A DNA stretch of 64,000 nucleotides. It comes from Sesamum alatum (Eukaryota; Streptophyta; Magnoliopsida; Lamiales; Pedaliaceae). The stretch is from contig JACGWO010000007.1 in assembly GCA_034509735.1 (NCBI GenBank), positions 24,580,046-24,644,045 on the forward strand. Direction: 5' to 3'. A program made the position numbers and the translations under genes. Positions 12,101 through 26,033 of the stretch are shown in pieces. Position 1 is the stretch's first letter; the number at the start of each line of letters is the position of its first letter. The notes under the pieces are model-generated. The model saw nothing but the letters and a program-made list of their open reading frames with translations. It had not been told where the DNA came from and searched no databases.

Positions 12101-15100
12101 CTTTAAACAAGTTTAGACACTAATGCACTTTTATCTTTTCCATATTGAGGGCTTGGAGTACCTTCATAATCAATCGTACGTCCAGATACATGCCTAATAC
12201 TCAACACAATCGTAGGAAACACCTTGTGCTTTTAGTCCTTATCATTGACTTATAGATGACTCATTTTTTATTATAAATATATTCGTATTAACTCTAGTAA
12301 TAAATATTAAAACGACTCTTCGATTATATGACTAGGACTCCATCTTATTCAACATAAAAATGCACTAGGACTACATCTCGAACACTCTTTCGAGCCATGG
12401 ACTCAGCTTTGTACCTTTGCGCAACGATAATCTCCTTTAGACAAGTTTAAACACTAGTGCAGTTTTATCTTTGCCATATCGAGGGCTTGGATAACCTTCG
12501 TAATCAATCCTACGTCCGGATACATGCCTAATACTAAAAACAATCATAGGAAACACCTTGTGCATTCAGTCCTTATCTTTGACTGATAGATGACTCATTT
12601 TTGACCATAAATATATTCGTATTGACTCTAATAATCAATATTAAAGCCCTCTTCGATTATATAACTAGGACTCCATCTTATTCAACATAAAAATGCACTA
12701 GGACTACATCTAGAACACTCTTTGGAGCCATGGACTCATCTTTGTACCTTTGCGCAATGACAAACTCCTTTAAACAATTTTAGACACTAAATAACTTTTA
12801 TCTTTGCCATATCGAGGGCTTGGAGAACCTTCATAAGCAATCATACATCTGGATACATGCCTAATACTCAACACAATCATAGAAAACACCTTGGGCTTTC
12901 GGTCCTTATCATTGACTGATAGATGACTCATTTTTTACTATAAATATATTCGTATTTGACTCTAATAATCTATATTAAAGCCCGTCTTCGATTATATGAC
13001 TTGGACTCCATCTTATTCAACATAAAAATACTCTAGGACTATATCTCGAACACTCTTTCGAGCCATGGACTCAGCTTTGTACCTTTGCGCAACGACAAAC
13101 TCCTTTAAACAAGTTTAGACACTAATGCTCTTTTATCTTTGCCATATCGAGGGCTTGGAGAACCTTCATAACAATCGTATGTCTGGATACTTGCCTAATA
13201 CTCAACACATTCGTAGGAAACACCTTGTGCTTTCGGTTCCTATCATTGACTGATAGATGACTCATTTCTGGCTATAAATATATTCGTATTAACTCTAATA
13301 ATCAATATTAAGGTCACTATTCGATTATATGACTAGGACTCCATCTTATTCAACATAAAAATTCACTAGGACTACATCTAGAACACTCTTTTGAGCCATG
13401 GACTCAGCTTTGTACCTTTGCGCAACGACAAACTCTTTTAAACATGTTTAGAGACTAATGCACTTTTATCTTTGGCATATCGAGGGCTTGGAGAACCTTC
13501 ATAATCAATCGTACATCCGGATACATGCCTAATACTCAACACAATCATAGAAGACACCTTGTGCTTTAAGTACTTATCATTGACTGATAGATGACTCCTT
13601 TTGGGCTATACATATATTCGTATTGACTCTAATAATCAATATTAAAGCCACTCCTCGATTATATGACTAGGATTCCATCTTATTCAACATAAAAATGCAC
13701 TAGGACTACATCTAGAACACTCTTTCGACCCATGGACTCAGCTTTGTACCTTTGTGCAACGACAAACTCCATTAAACAAGTTTACACACTAATGCATTAA
13801 TATCTTTGCCACATCGAGGGCTTGGAGAACCTTCATAATCAATCGTACGTCCGGATACATGCCTGATATTCAACACAATCGTAGGAAACACCTTGTGCTT
13901 TCGGTCCTTATCATTGACTGATAGATGACTCATTTTTCGCTATAAATATATTCGTATTGACTCTAATAATAATATTAAAGCCCTCTTCGATTATATGACT
14001 AGGACTCCATCTTATTCAACTTAAAAAATGCAATAGAACTACATCTAGAACACTCTTTTGAGCCATGGACTCGGCTTTCTACCTTTGCGCAACGACAAAC
14101 TCCTTTTAACAAGTTTAGACACTAAAACATTTTTATCTTTTCCATAACGATGGCTTGGAGAACCTTCATAATCAATCGTACGTCCGGATACATGCCTAAT
14201 ACTCAACACAATCGTAGAAAACACCTTGTGCTTTCAGTCCTTATCATTGACTAATATTTGACTAATTTTTTACTATAAATATATTCGTATTGACTCTAAT
14301 AATCAATATTAAAACCACTCTTCGATTATATGACTAGGACTCCATCTTATTCAATATAAAAATGCACTAGGACTACATCTAGAACACTCTTTTTGAGCCA
14401 TGGACTCATCTTGTAACTTTTCGCAACGATAAACTCCTTTAAACAAGTTAAAACACTAAATCACTTTTATGTTTGCCATATCTAGGGCTTGGAGAACCTT
14501 CATAATCAATCATACGTCCGGATACATGCTTAGTACTCAACACAATCGTAGGAAACACCTTGTGCTTTCGTTCCTTATCATTGACTGATAGATGACTCAT
14601 CTTTCGCTATAAATATATTCGTATAGACTCTAATAATCTATATTAATGCTGGTCTTTGATTATATGACTGGGACTCCATCTTATTCAACAGAAAAGTATA
14701 CTCGGACTATATCTCGAACGCTCTTTCAAGCCATGGACCCAGCTTTGTACCTTTGCGCAACGACGAACTCCTTTAAACAAGTTTAAACACTAATGCACTT
14801 TTATCCTTGCCATATCGAGGGCTTGGAGAACATTCATAAACAATCGTACGTCTAGATACATGCCTAATTCTCAACACATTCGTAGGAAACACCTTGTGCT
14901 TTCGGTCCATATCATTGACTGATAGATGGCTCCTTTTTGGCTATAAATATATTCGTACTAAATCTAATCGTCAATATTGAAGCCACTCTTCGATTATATG
15001 ACTAGGACTCCATCTTATTCAATATAAAAATGCACTAGGACTACATCTCGAACACTCTTTCGAGCTTTGGACTCAGCTTTGTACCTTTACGCAACGACAA

Positions 15101-16206
15101 ACTCCTTTAAACAAGTTTAGACACTAATGCACTTTTATCTTTGCCACATCCAGGGCTTGGAGAACCTTCATAATCAATCGTACGTCCGGATTCATGCCTA
15201 ATACTCAACACAATCCTAGGAAACATCTTGTGCTTTGGGTCCTTATCATTGACTGATAGATGACTCATTTTTAGCAATAAATATATTCGTATTGACTCTA
15301 ATAATCAATATTAAAGCCACTCTGCAATTATCTGACTAGGACTCCATCTTATTCAGCATAAAAATGCACTAGGACTACATCTAGAACACTCTTTTTGAGC
15401 CATAGACTCAACTTTCTACCTTTGCGCAACGACAAACTCTTTTAAACATGTTTAGAGACTAATGCACTTTTATCTTTGCCATATCAAATGCTTGGAGAAC
15501 CTTCATAATCAATCGTACGTCCGAATACATGCCTAATACTCAACCTAATCGTAGGAAACACCTTGTGCTTTCAATCCTTATAATTGTCTGATAGATGACT
15601 CATTTTTGGCTATAAATATATTCGTATTGACTCTAAGAATCAATATTAAATCCACTCTTCGATTATATGACTAGGACTCCATCTTATTCAACATAAAAAT
15701 GCACTAGGACTACATCTAGAACACTCTTTTGAGCCATGGACTCAGCTTTGTACCTTTGCGCAACGACAAACTACTTTAAACAAGTTTAGACACTAAAGTA
15801 GTTTTATCTTTTGCCATATCGAGGGTTTGGAGAACCTTCATAATCAATCGTATGTCCGGATACATGCCTAATACTCAACACAATCGTAGGAAACACCTTG
15901 TGCTTGCAGTCCTTATCATTGACTGATAGATGACTCATTTTTTGCTATAAATATATTCGTATTGACTCTAATAATCAATATTAAAGCCCTCTTCAATTAT
16001 ATGACTAGGACTCCATCTGATTCAACATAAAAATGCACTAGGACTACATCTAGAACAGTCTTTTGAGCCATGGACTCAGCTTTGGATCTTTGTGCAACGA
16101 CTAACTCATTTAAACTAGTCTAGACACTAAAGCACTTTTATCTTTGCCATGTCGAGGGCTTGGAGAATCTTCATAATGAAGCGTACATCCGGATACATGC
16201 CTAATA
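9165..16206. repeat. 332-bp satellite array, block 1 (about 21 monomers)
   Basis: Landmark GGGCTTGGAGAA recurs at 9821, 10153, 10485 and 10817, exactly 332 bases apart, and continues to the solo LTR. The monomer is AT-rich, with other fixed landmarks such as GGATACATGCCTAATA, TGATAGATGACTCATTTT, CTATAAATATATTCG and CCATGGACTCAGCTTTG. Monomers differ by scattered substitutions and small indels. No monomer carries a convincing ORF. I do not recognise the satellite family. The block ends exactly at the TAATA target duplication of the next insertion, and the array resumes in the same phase at 18178. Confidence 0.97.
16202..16206. repeat. Target-site duplication TAATA, left copy
   Basis: TAATA just left of the solo LTR matches TAATA just right of it, as expected for the 5-bp duplication made by a copia integrase. 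Confidence 0.85.
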
Positions 16207-18177
16207 TAAAAGCCTGGGAAATGCGTGTGGATCGTCTCGGGAAATAGCGCAAATGCAAAAGCACGGTATAAATTTAATTACCAAATTTAAACATGCTTTA
16301 TACGTAAAATAAAAATACGTTCAAGGGGTGTGCCCTTGAAGTTCCCGGGTGTTTGGTGTATCTCATGAGTTAAAATCATACAAGCAATCATGGAGGCCAT
16401 AGGATTTGAAAATAAAAAGGAGACGAAAAATGTAAAAAGGAGACCTACCAATTCGTCGTTTTCGTCTTCTAAACTGGTACTCGCGTTGTTCCCCGATTTG
16501 CACCAAAATCTCGTATGTAAGATCCTCTAAATCGTGACACGCAATCCGCCCACGTATCTTGTACGTCGTGCTAGCGAACGAACAAGTGTATTTTATTTGG
16601 AGAGGACGGATCAATCACACGTTATTACTTAACGGGATTAATCCTCCTTTTGTTTAATTGTTAACACAAAAGAACAAGGGATAATCTTGGAGAGTGAGAG
16701 GAGAGAGTGGCGGACGAGAGAAGAGGGAGACGAGAGTGTGTGTTGTGTGTTGGAGTTTCATCATCTCTCTTATGGTGAGGGGCTAGGACTATATATAGAG
16801 GAGGAGTTTAATCCTCTTCAAACTCCAACTCAAGAAGACTAATTTGACTAGGATTTTGACCTAGTCAGAGTCCCAATCAAAGTAGTAATTTGACCTAGTC
16901 AAATTAATCCTAGCCATCCATCTCTCCTTTTAATCTCAACCATTAATTTAATTTAACGGAATAATTAAAACCTATATAAATATTCCAAGGGCAATAAATA
17001 AATATAATAAATATAAATATTTATTCTAAGCCCATTAAATTAATTTTCTAATAAATCTAATTTATTAGATAAATCCCTTTTATCTAATAAAAGTAATTAA
17101 TTCCTTCCATGAAAATTAAGGACCCGATTAAATGCAATTTAATCATTCCATTTCTCCAAATATTTAATTCTAAATTAAATACTTAATGTGTGCGGATTGT
17201 GTATGACTCTTTAGGTTCAACTTTCAGCTAGACTTGGTCGGATTCCTAGAATCTGCCCATTACCATGGGTGGCCATCTAGCAACGGTCCATGGCACTAGA
17301 GACTAGGTAAAATTACGGGGATGAACATTTATGCTCTAACAGTACACTCGTCCTTCCGTCTACGGTCTCACCAATTAGGGTCTAGGGCACAGAAAATGCA
17401 GGTACCCATTATGGACCTAAGTATCGGTCTGTCCTTACTAAACGCCGCAAGGGAAACCTTCCCTTCTGTTCAGTTACTGTGGCCACAGATTTTAGGGACA
17501 AGACACAGAGCATTTGTGAGACTCAACTGTCAATGCCTTTTGACAGGAGACAGATCCTTTCTTGGAAACTACTGTCACTCTGTACACCGGAGCTGCACTA
17601 GACATAGCTTATGACTACTGAAGTGCTTCTTGGCAATCTCTCAGCATATCTAAGATACAGCCCTGATATACAGGTAAACTCAGCAGTTCCTCAAGTTAAA
17701 GGACTTGACCTGTACTGTTGGAACCGGGAACACACGTCATACCTAGCCGACCCTACTCAAGGTCCTCCATAAGACGGTTCCCGAGAGTCACCTCAGTCAG
17801 CTGCTCCCCAGCAGACTAACCCACTAACACTGCTTAGACGACCTTCGTCACCCGTCGATGAAATACGACAGCAGATGCTTAGTGCAAGTCTCAAGGGGAA
17901 TCTCGGTACCCAGATTCCTTGACTTGGAGATTTTCGGACTGATTTCATGGACCTACCTCCAAGCGTAGTCCTAATCCCCGAAATACATTTTCAGTCTGTG
18001 GGCTTTGTTTGCGTAGTGAACAGATATATAAAGCAGATAAAGTGATCACAAACAAAGTAATGCCAAATGAATATCACTTTTTTTTTTTCATTAATAATTT
18101 ATCAAATCCTTGAAATTGTTTAGACATAGGTTACATTTTGCCTGCCAAGATTGGCTACATGGTCACCTATTCTAACA
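16207..18177 (-). mobile_element. Solo LTR, family B (1971 bp)
   Basis: On the minus strand it starts TGTTAGAATAGGTGACCATG at 18177 and ends at 16207 with a mutated terminus (TTTTA instead of TTTCA). It has no internal region and is flanked by TAATA on both sides, so it is the product of LTR-LTR recombination after a normal insertion into the satellite. It aligns with the LTRs at 24015-26017, 32388-34337 and 55503-57491 but is visibly more diverged. It keeps a TATA-like CTATATATAG near 16790 (read as its complement), TTGAC/GTCAA repeats at about 16840-16905 and the palindrome CTGTGGCCACAG at 17477-17488. The 97-residue open frame inside it is antisense and not conserved as a protein. Confidence 0.92.
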
Positions 18178-18182
18178 TAATA
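18178..18182. repeat. Target-site duplication TAATA, right copy
   Basis: Partner of the copy at 16202-16206; it also restores the satellite landmark CCTAATACT across the insertion. Confidence 0.85.
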
Positions 18183-21100
18183 CTTAACACCATTGTAGGA
18201 AACACCTTGTGCTTTTAGTCCTTATCATTGACTGATAGATGACTCAATTTTGGCTATAAATATATTCGTATTAACTCTAATAATCAATATTAAAGCTACT
18301 CTTCGATTATATGACTAGGACTCCATCTTATTCAACATAAAAATGCACTAGGACTACATCTCGAATACTCTTTCAAGCCATGGACTCAGCTTTGTACCTT
18401 TGCGCAACGACAATCTCTTTTAAACAAGTTTAGACACTAAAGCACTTTTATTTTTGCCATATCGAGGGCTTGGAGAACCTTCAAAATGAATCGTACGTCC
18501 GGATACATGTCTAATACTCAACACAATCGTAGGAAACACCTTGTGCTTTCGGTCCTTATCATTGACTGATAGATGACTCATTTTGTACTATAAATATATT
18601 CGTATTGACTCTAGTAATTAATATCAGAGCCATTCTTCGATTATACAACTAGGAAACCATCTTATTCAACATAAAAATGCACTAGGACTACATCTAGAAC
18701 ATTCTTTTGAGTTATGGACTCAGCTTTGTACCTTTGCGCAATGACAAACTCCTTTAAACAAGTTTAGACAATAATGCACTTTTATCCTTGCCATATCGAG
18801 GGCTTGGAGAACCTTCATAATCAATCGTACGTCCGGATACATGCCTAATACTCAACACAATCGTAGAAAAAAACCTTGTGCTTTCGGTCCTTATCATTGA
18901 CTGATAGATGACTCATTTTGTACTATAAATATATTCGTATTGACTCTAATAATTAATATTAAAGACATTCTTCGATTATACAACAGGGACAACCATCTTA
19001 TTCAACATAAAAATGCACTAGGGCTACATTGCAAACACTCTTTTGAGCTATGGACTCAGCTTTGTACCTTATCGCAACGACAAACTCCTTTGAACAAGTT
19101 TAGGCACTAATGCACTTTGTCATATCGAGGGCTTGGAGAAACTTCATAATTAATCGTACACCCGGATACATGCTTAATACTCAATACAATCGTAGGAAAC
19201 ACCTTGTGCTTTCAGTCCTTATCATGACTGATAGATGACTCATTTTGGACTATAAATATATTCGCATTGATTCTAATAATCACTATTAAAGCCACTCTTT
19301 AATTATATGACTAGGACTCCATCTTATTCAACATAAAAATACACTAGGACTAAAATCTCGAACAGTCTTTCGAACCATGGACACAAATTTGTACCTTTGC
19401 GCAACGACAAACTCCTTTAAACAAATTTAGGCACTAAAGCACTTTTATCTTTGTCATATTGAGGGCTTGGAGTACCTTCATAATCAATCATACGTCCAGA
19501 TACATGCCTAAACACAACACAATCGTAGGAAACACTTTGTGCTTTCAGTCCTTATCATTGACTGATAGATGACTCATTTTTCACTATAAATATATTCGTA
19601 TTGACTCTAATAATCAATATTAAAACCACTCTTCAATTATATGACTAGGACTCAATCTTATTGAACATAAAAATGCACTAGGACTGCATCTCGAACACTC
19701 TTTCGAGCCATGGACTCAGATTTGTACCTTTGCGCAATGAAAAACTCCTTTAAACAAGTTTAGGCACTAATTCACTTTTTTTCTTTGCCATACCGAGGGC
19801 TTGGAGAACCTTCATAATCAATCATACGTCCGGATACATGCCTAATGCTAAACACAATCATAGGAAACACCTTGTGCTTTCAGTCCTTATCATTTACTGA
19901 TAGATTACTCATTTTTGGCTATAAATATATTCGTATTGACTCTAATAATCAATATTAATGCCCTCTTCGATTATATGACTAGGACTCCATCTTATTCAAC
20001 ATAAAAATGCACTAGGACTATATCTCGAACACTCTTTTAAGCCATGAAACTCAGCTTTGTATTTGTGCAACGACAAACTCCTTTAAACAAGTTTAGACAC
20101 TAAAGCACTTTTATCCTTGCCATATCGAGGGCTTCGAGAACCTTCATAATCAATCGTACGTCTAGATACATGCCTAATACTCAACACATTCGTAGGAAAC
20201 ACCTTGTGCTTTCGGTCCTTATCATTGACTGGTAGATGACTCGTTTCTGGCTATAAATGTATTAGTACTAAATCTAATCATCAATATTGTGCTGTAAATA
20301 TATTCGTATTGACTCTAATAATCAATATTAAACCAACTCTTCGATTATATGACTAGGACTCCATCTTATTCAACATAAAAATGCACTAGAACTAAATCCC
20401 GAACACTCTTTCAAGCCATGGACTCAGCTTTGTACCTTTGCGCAACGACAATCTCTTTTAAACAAGTTTAGACACAGTTTTATCTTTGCCATATCGAGGG
20501 CTTGGAGAACCTTCATAATCAATCGTACGTCCGGATACATGCCTAATACTCAAGACGTTCGTAGAAAACACCTTGTGCTTTCGGTCTTAGCATTGACTGA
20601 TAGATGACTCATTTTGTACTATAAATATATTCGTATTGACTCTAATAATTAATACTAAAGTCATTCTTCGATTATACAACTAGGACACCATCTTATTCAA
20701 CATAAAAATGCAGTAGGACTACATTTAAAACACTCTTTTGAGCCATGGACTCAGCTTTGTACCTTATCGCAACGACAAACTCCTTTAAACAAGTTTAGAC
20801 ACTAATGCACTTTATCTTTGTAATATCGAGGGCTTGGAGAAGCTTCATAATCAATCGTACACCCGGATATATGCTTAATACTAAATACAATCGTAGGAAA
20901 CACCCTGTGCTTTCAGTCCTTATCATTGACTGATAGATGACTCATTTTGGACTATAAATATATTCGCATTGACTCTAATAATCACTATTAAAGCCACTCT
21001 TCGATTATATGACTAGGTCTCCATCTTATTCAATATAAAAATGCACTAGGACTACATCTCGAACAGTCTTTCGAACCATGGTCACAACTTTATACCTTTG

Positions 21101-23746
21101 CGCAACGACAAACTCCTTTAAACAAATTTAAACACTAAAGCACTTTTTCCTTTTCCATATCGAGGGCTTGGAGAACCTTCATAATCAATCGTACATCCGG
21201 ATAAATGCCTAATACTCAACACAATCGTAGGAAACACGTTGTGCTTTCAATCCTTATCATTGATTGAGATATAACTGATTTTTGTCTATAAATATATTCG
21301 TATTAACTTCAATAATAAATATTAAAGCCACTCCTCGATTATATGACTAGGACTCCATCTTATTCAGCAAAAAAATGCACTAGGACTACATCTCGGACAC
21401 TCTTTCAAGCCATGTACTCAGCTTTGTACCTTTGCGCAACGACTAACTCCTTTAAACAAGTTTAGACACTAATGCACTTCTATTTTTGCCATATCGAGGG
21501 CTTGGAGAATCTTCATAATCAATCATATGTCCAGATACATGCATAATACTCAACAGAATCGTAGGAAACACCTTGTGCTTTCAGTCCTTATCATTGACTG
21601 ATAGATCACTCATTTTTTACTATAAATATATTCGTATTGACTCTAATAATCAATATTAAAACCACTCTTCGATTATATGACTAGGTCTCCATCTTATTCA
21701 ACATAAAAATGCACTAGGACTGCATCTCGAACACTCTTTCGAGTCATGGACTCAGCTTTGTACCTTTGCGCAATGAAAAACTCATTTAAACAAGTTTAGA
21801 CACTAATGCACTTTTATCTTTGCCATATGGAGGGCTTGGATAACCTCGTAATCAATCATATATCCGGATACATGCCTAATACTAAACACAATCATAGGAA
21901 ACACCTTGTGCTTTCAGTCATTATCATTGACTGATAGATGACTCATTTTTGGCTATAAATATATTCGTATTGACTCTAATAATCAATATTAAAGCCCTCT
22001 TCGACTATATGCCTAGGTCTCCATCTTATTCAACATAAAACTGCACTAGGACTACATCTAGAACACTCTTTTGAGTCATGGACTCAGCTTTGTACCTTTG
22101 CGCAACGACAAACTCCTTTAAACAAGTTTAGACACTAATGCACTTTTATCTTTGCCATATCGAGGGCTTGGAGAACCTTCATAATCAATCGTACATCCAG
22201 ATACATGCCTACTACTCAACACATTCGTAGGAAATACCTTGTGCTTTCGGTCCTTAGAATTGACTGATAGATGACTCATTTTTGGCTATAAATATATTCG
22301 TATCGACTCTAATAATCAATATTAAAGCCACTCTTCGATTATCTGACTAGGACTCCATCTTATTCAACATAAAAATGCACTAGGACTACATCTCGAACAC
22401 TCTTTCGAGCCATGGACTCAGCTTTGTACCTTTGCGCAACGACAAACTCCTTTAAACAAGTTAAGACACTAATGCACTTTTATCTTTGCCATATTGAGGG
22501 CTTGGAGTACCTTCATAGTCAATCGTACATCCGGATACATGCCTAATACTCAACACAAATGTAGGAAACACCTTGTGCTTTTAGTCCTTATCATTGACTG
22601 ATAGATGACTCATTTAGGTCTTCGATTATATGACTAGGACTCCATCTTATTCCACATAAAAAGGCACTAGTACTACATCTAGAACACTCTTTTGAGCCAT
22701 GGACTCAGCTTTGTACCTTTGCGCAACGACAAACTCCTTTAAACAAGTCTAGACACTAAAGTACTTTTATCTTGGCCAAATCGAAGGATTGGAGAACCTT
22801 CATATTCAATTGTACGTACCGGATATATGCCTAATACTCAACATAATTGTAGGAAACACCTTCTGCTTTCGGCCCTTATCATTGACTGATAGATGACCCA
22901 TTTTTTGCTATAAATATATTCGTATTAACTCTAATAATCAATATTAAAGCCACTCTTCGGTTATATGACTAGGACTCCATCTTATTCAACATAAAAATGC
23001 ACTCGGACTACATCTGAAAACTCTTTCAAGCCATGAACTCAGCTTTGTACCTTTGCGCAACGATAAACTCCTTTAAACAAGTTTAAACGCAAAAGCACTT
23101 TTATCTTTGCCATATCGAGGGCTTGGAGAACCTTCAAAATGAATGGTACGTCCGGATACATGCCTAATACTCAACACAATTGTAGGAAACACCTTGTGCT
23201 TTCGGTCCTTATCATTGACTGATTGATGACTCATTTTTGGCTATAAATATATTCGTATTGACACTAATAATTAATATTAAAGCCATTCTTCGATTATAGA
23301 ACTAGGACACCATCTTATTTAACATAATCAATCGTACACCCGGATACATGCCTAATACTCAATACAATCATAAGAAACACCTTTTGCTTTCAGTCCTTAT
23401 AATTGACTGGTAGATGACTCATTTTGTGACTAAATATATTCGTATTGACTCTAATAATCATTGTTAAAGCCATTCTTCGATTATATGACTAGGATTCCAT
23501 CTTATTCAACATAAAAATGCACTAGGACTACATCTCGAACACTCTTTCAAACCATTGGGCTCAACTTTGTACCTTTGCGCAACGACAAACTCCTTTAAAC
23601 AAGTTTAGATACTAAAGCACTTTTATCTTTGCCATATCGAGGGCTTGGAGAACCTTCATAATCTATCGTACATCTGGATACATGCCTAATACTCAACACA
23701 ATCGTAGGAAACACCTTGTGCTTTCGGTCCTTATCATTGACTTATA

Positions 23747-23751
23747 GATGA
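23747..23751. repeat. Target-site duplication GATGA, left copy
   Basis: Matches GATGA at 36315-36319 on the far side of the split solo LTR. Confidence 0.85.
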
Positions 23752-24014
23752 TGAAGGACACGTGGATCCGCCCGGGAGCGCGAGCGGAAGCGAGAAAGTG
23801 GAGAAAGTGTGCGGAAATTTAAATCTTATTTAAATAAACGAATCCCAAGGGGTGTACCCTTGGGTGCTCAACCGGGCGTTCGATGTAGGATGTGTAAATA
23901 TTATAAATGTATATTTAACACATAGGGCATAGATATATATTAAATCAATCAATGTGTAGTAAAACCGTTACCTTTGATTGTTTAGCGTGTGCTCCCGACT
24001 ACTTGCGTTGTTCC
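23752..24014 (-). repeat. Solo LTR, family A, 3' portion (left fragment)
   Basis: It begins TGAAGGACACG, the complement of the family A LTR 3' end, and runs 263 bases until interrupted by the family B element at 24015. Joined in order to 34338-36314 it makes one family A LTR of about 2.24 kb on the minus strand, flanked by GATGA. Confidence 0.92.
24010..24014. repeat. Target-site duplication GTTCC, left copy
   Basis: GTTCC directly before the 24015-34337 element matches GTTCC at 34338-34342 directly after it. The interrupted LTR motif GTTGTTCCTTCTCC is restored when one copy and the insert are disregarded. Confidence 0.93.
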
Positions 24015-26017
24015 TGAAAGAAATCGGTGGATCGTCCCGGGAATTGCGCGAATGCGGAAGCGCGATAAAAATAATCATACAAAAATTAAAGCATGCTTTA
24101 AATTTAAAAGTACACGCTCAAGCGGTGTGCCCTTGAGGTTCCCGGGCGTTCGGTGTATCTCATGATCATATAACGCGTAAAGAAATCATAGAGGCCATAG
24201 AGTTGAAAAATTAAAGAGGGACGAAAAAGTAAAACGAGACCTACCCGTTGTCGTTTTCGTCTTCAACGGCTACTCGCCTTGTTCCCCGTTTTGCACCGAG
24301 ATCTCGTTCTTGAGACCCTCCAAATCGTGACACACGATCCACCCACGTATCTTGCACGTCGTGCTAGCAACGAACAAGTGTATAATTTTTAGAGTGGACG
24401 AATCAATTACACGTTATCAATTAACGGTATTGGTTCGTCTAAGTTCTAATGTTCCATGAACAAAAAGAACTAAAAAATATTTTCTTCTTGGAGAGAGAGA
24501 GAGGGGCGGATGAGAGGTATGGAGAGGGGAGAGTGTGTGTTGTGTGTGTTTTCAAGAATCATCATCCTACAATGGTTGGAAGCTAGAGGTTTATATAGAG
24601 GAGGAGTTTAATCCTCTTTAAACTCCAACTCTAAGTACTCTAATTTGACTAGGATTTTTGACCTAGTCAAAGTCCTAGTTAAACTAGTGTTTGACCTAGT
24701 CAAACGAATACTAGCCTTCCATCTCCCCTTTCCATCTCAACCGTTGATTTCAATTTAATGGAATATTTAAATCCTATTAAATATTCCAAAAGGCTAAAAA
24801 GAATAAATATAATATAATAAATAAAATATTATTATTTATTATAAGCCCATTAAATCAACCCTTTTAATAAATCCTATTTATTAATTTAATTCCCTTTATC
24901 AAATAGAAGGAATTAATTTCTCCAAGAAAATATAGGACCCGATTAAATCTAATTTAATCATTCCTTTAATCCAATATTTAATTCCAAATTAAATACTAAG
25001 TGTGTGTGGATAGTGTGTGACTCTTTAGGTTCACCATTCAGCTAGACTTGGTCGGATTCCTAGAATCCGCCCGTTACCATGGGTGGCCATCTACCAACGG
25101 TCCATGGCACTAGAGACTAGGTGAAATATTCGGGGATGAACATTTAGGCTCTAACAGTACATTTGTCCTTCTGTCTTCGGTCTCATCACTTAGAGTCTAG
25201 GGCACGGAAAAAGCAGGTACCCATTTTGGACCTAAGTGTCGGTCTGTCCTTACTAAACGCCGCAAGGGAAACCTTTCCCTTCTGTTCAGTTACTGTGGCC
25301 ACAGATTTCAGGGACAAGACACAGAGCATACATGAGACACAACTGTCAATACCATTTGACAGGAGACAGATCCTTTCTTGGAAACTACTGTCACTTTGTA
25401 CACCCGAGCTGCACTAGACATGGCTTATGACTACTCAAGAGTATTTTGGCAATCTCTCACCATATCTAAGATACATACCTGATGCACAGGTAAACTCAAC
25501 AGTTCCTCAAGTCAAAGGACTTGGCCTGTACCGTTGGAACCGGGAATACACGTCATACCTTGCTGACTATACTCAATGTCCTCCGTAAGACGGTTCCCGC
25601 GAGTCACCTCAGTCAGCTGCTTCCTAGCATGCTGACCCCACTAACACTGCTTAGACGACCTTCGTCACCCGTCGATGAAATACGACAGCAGATGCTTAGT
25701 GCAAGTCTCAAAGGGAATCCCGGTACCCATTTTCGGGATTCCTTGACTTGGAGATTTCCAGAATGATTCGGTGAGACTGATTTCATGGACCTACCTCCAA
25801 GCGTAGTCCCAGTCCACGAAATCGTTACTCAGTCCGTGGGCTTTGTTTGCGTAGTGAACAGAAATGTAAATGGAGATATAAGTGAACGTAAACAAAGTAT
25901 TGCAATATGAATTTTCACTTCTTTATTCATAAATGTTTTATCAAATACCAAAGAATTGTCTAGACATAGGTTACATATTCCTGCCAAAATTGGCTTACAT
26001 GGTCACCTATTCTAACA
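24015..26017 (-). repeat. 3' LTR, family B (2003 bp)
   Basis: Minus-strand start TGTTAGAATAGGTGACC at 26017; end CCGATTTCTTTCA at 24015. It keeps the 51 bases missing from its partner LTR and the palindrome CTGTGGCCACAG at 25293-25304. Confidence 0.95.
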
Positions 26018-26033
26018 ATCTCCCACTTGACCT
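26018..26033 (-). other. Polypurine tract, family B element
   Basis: On the minus strand GGTCAAGTGGGAGATT lies between the end of the pol frame and the LTR start. It is identical in form to the tract at 63931-63946. Confidence 0.85.

Larger units (their letters stand above)
18178..23751. repeat. 332-bp satellite array, block 2 (about 17 monomers)
   Basis: It continues block 1 in phase. Local irregularities are a partial duplication near 20270-20300, an internal loss of about 50 bp near 22617, and a loss of about half a monomer near 23325 between two CATAA motifs, which suggests a microhomology-mediated deletion. It ends at the GATGA duplication flanking the split solo LTR. Confidence 0.97.

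Noticed and set aside
9165..16206. CRISPR-like regular repetition
   Set aside because: The repeats are contiguous 332-bp units without spacers, in a eukaryotic context.
17321..17614. 97-codon frame in the family B solo LTR, with a partial relative at 25163-25417
   Set aside because: Antisense to the LTR, frame not kept between copies, no domain features.
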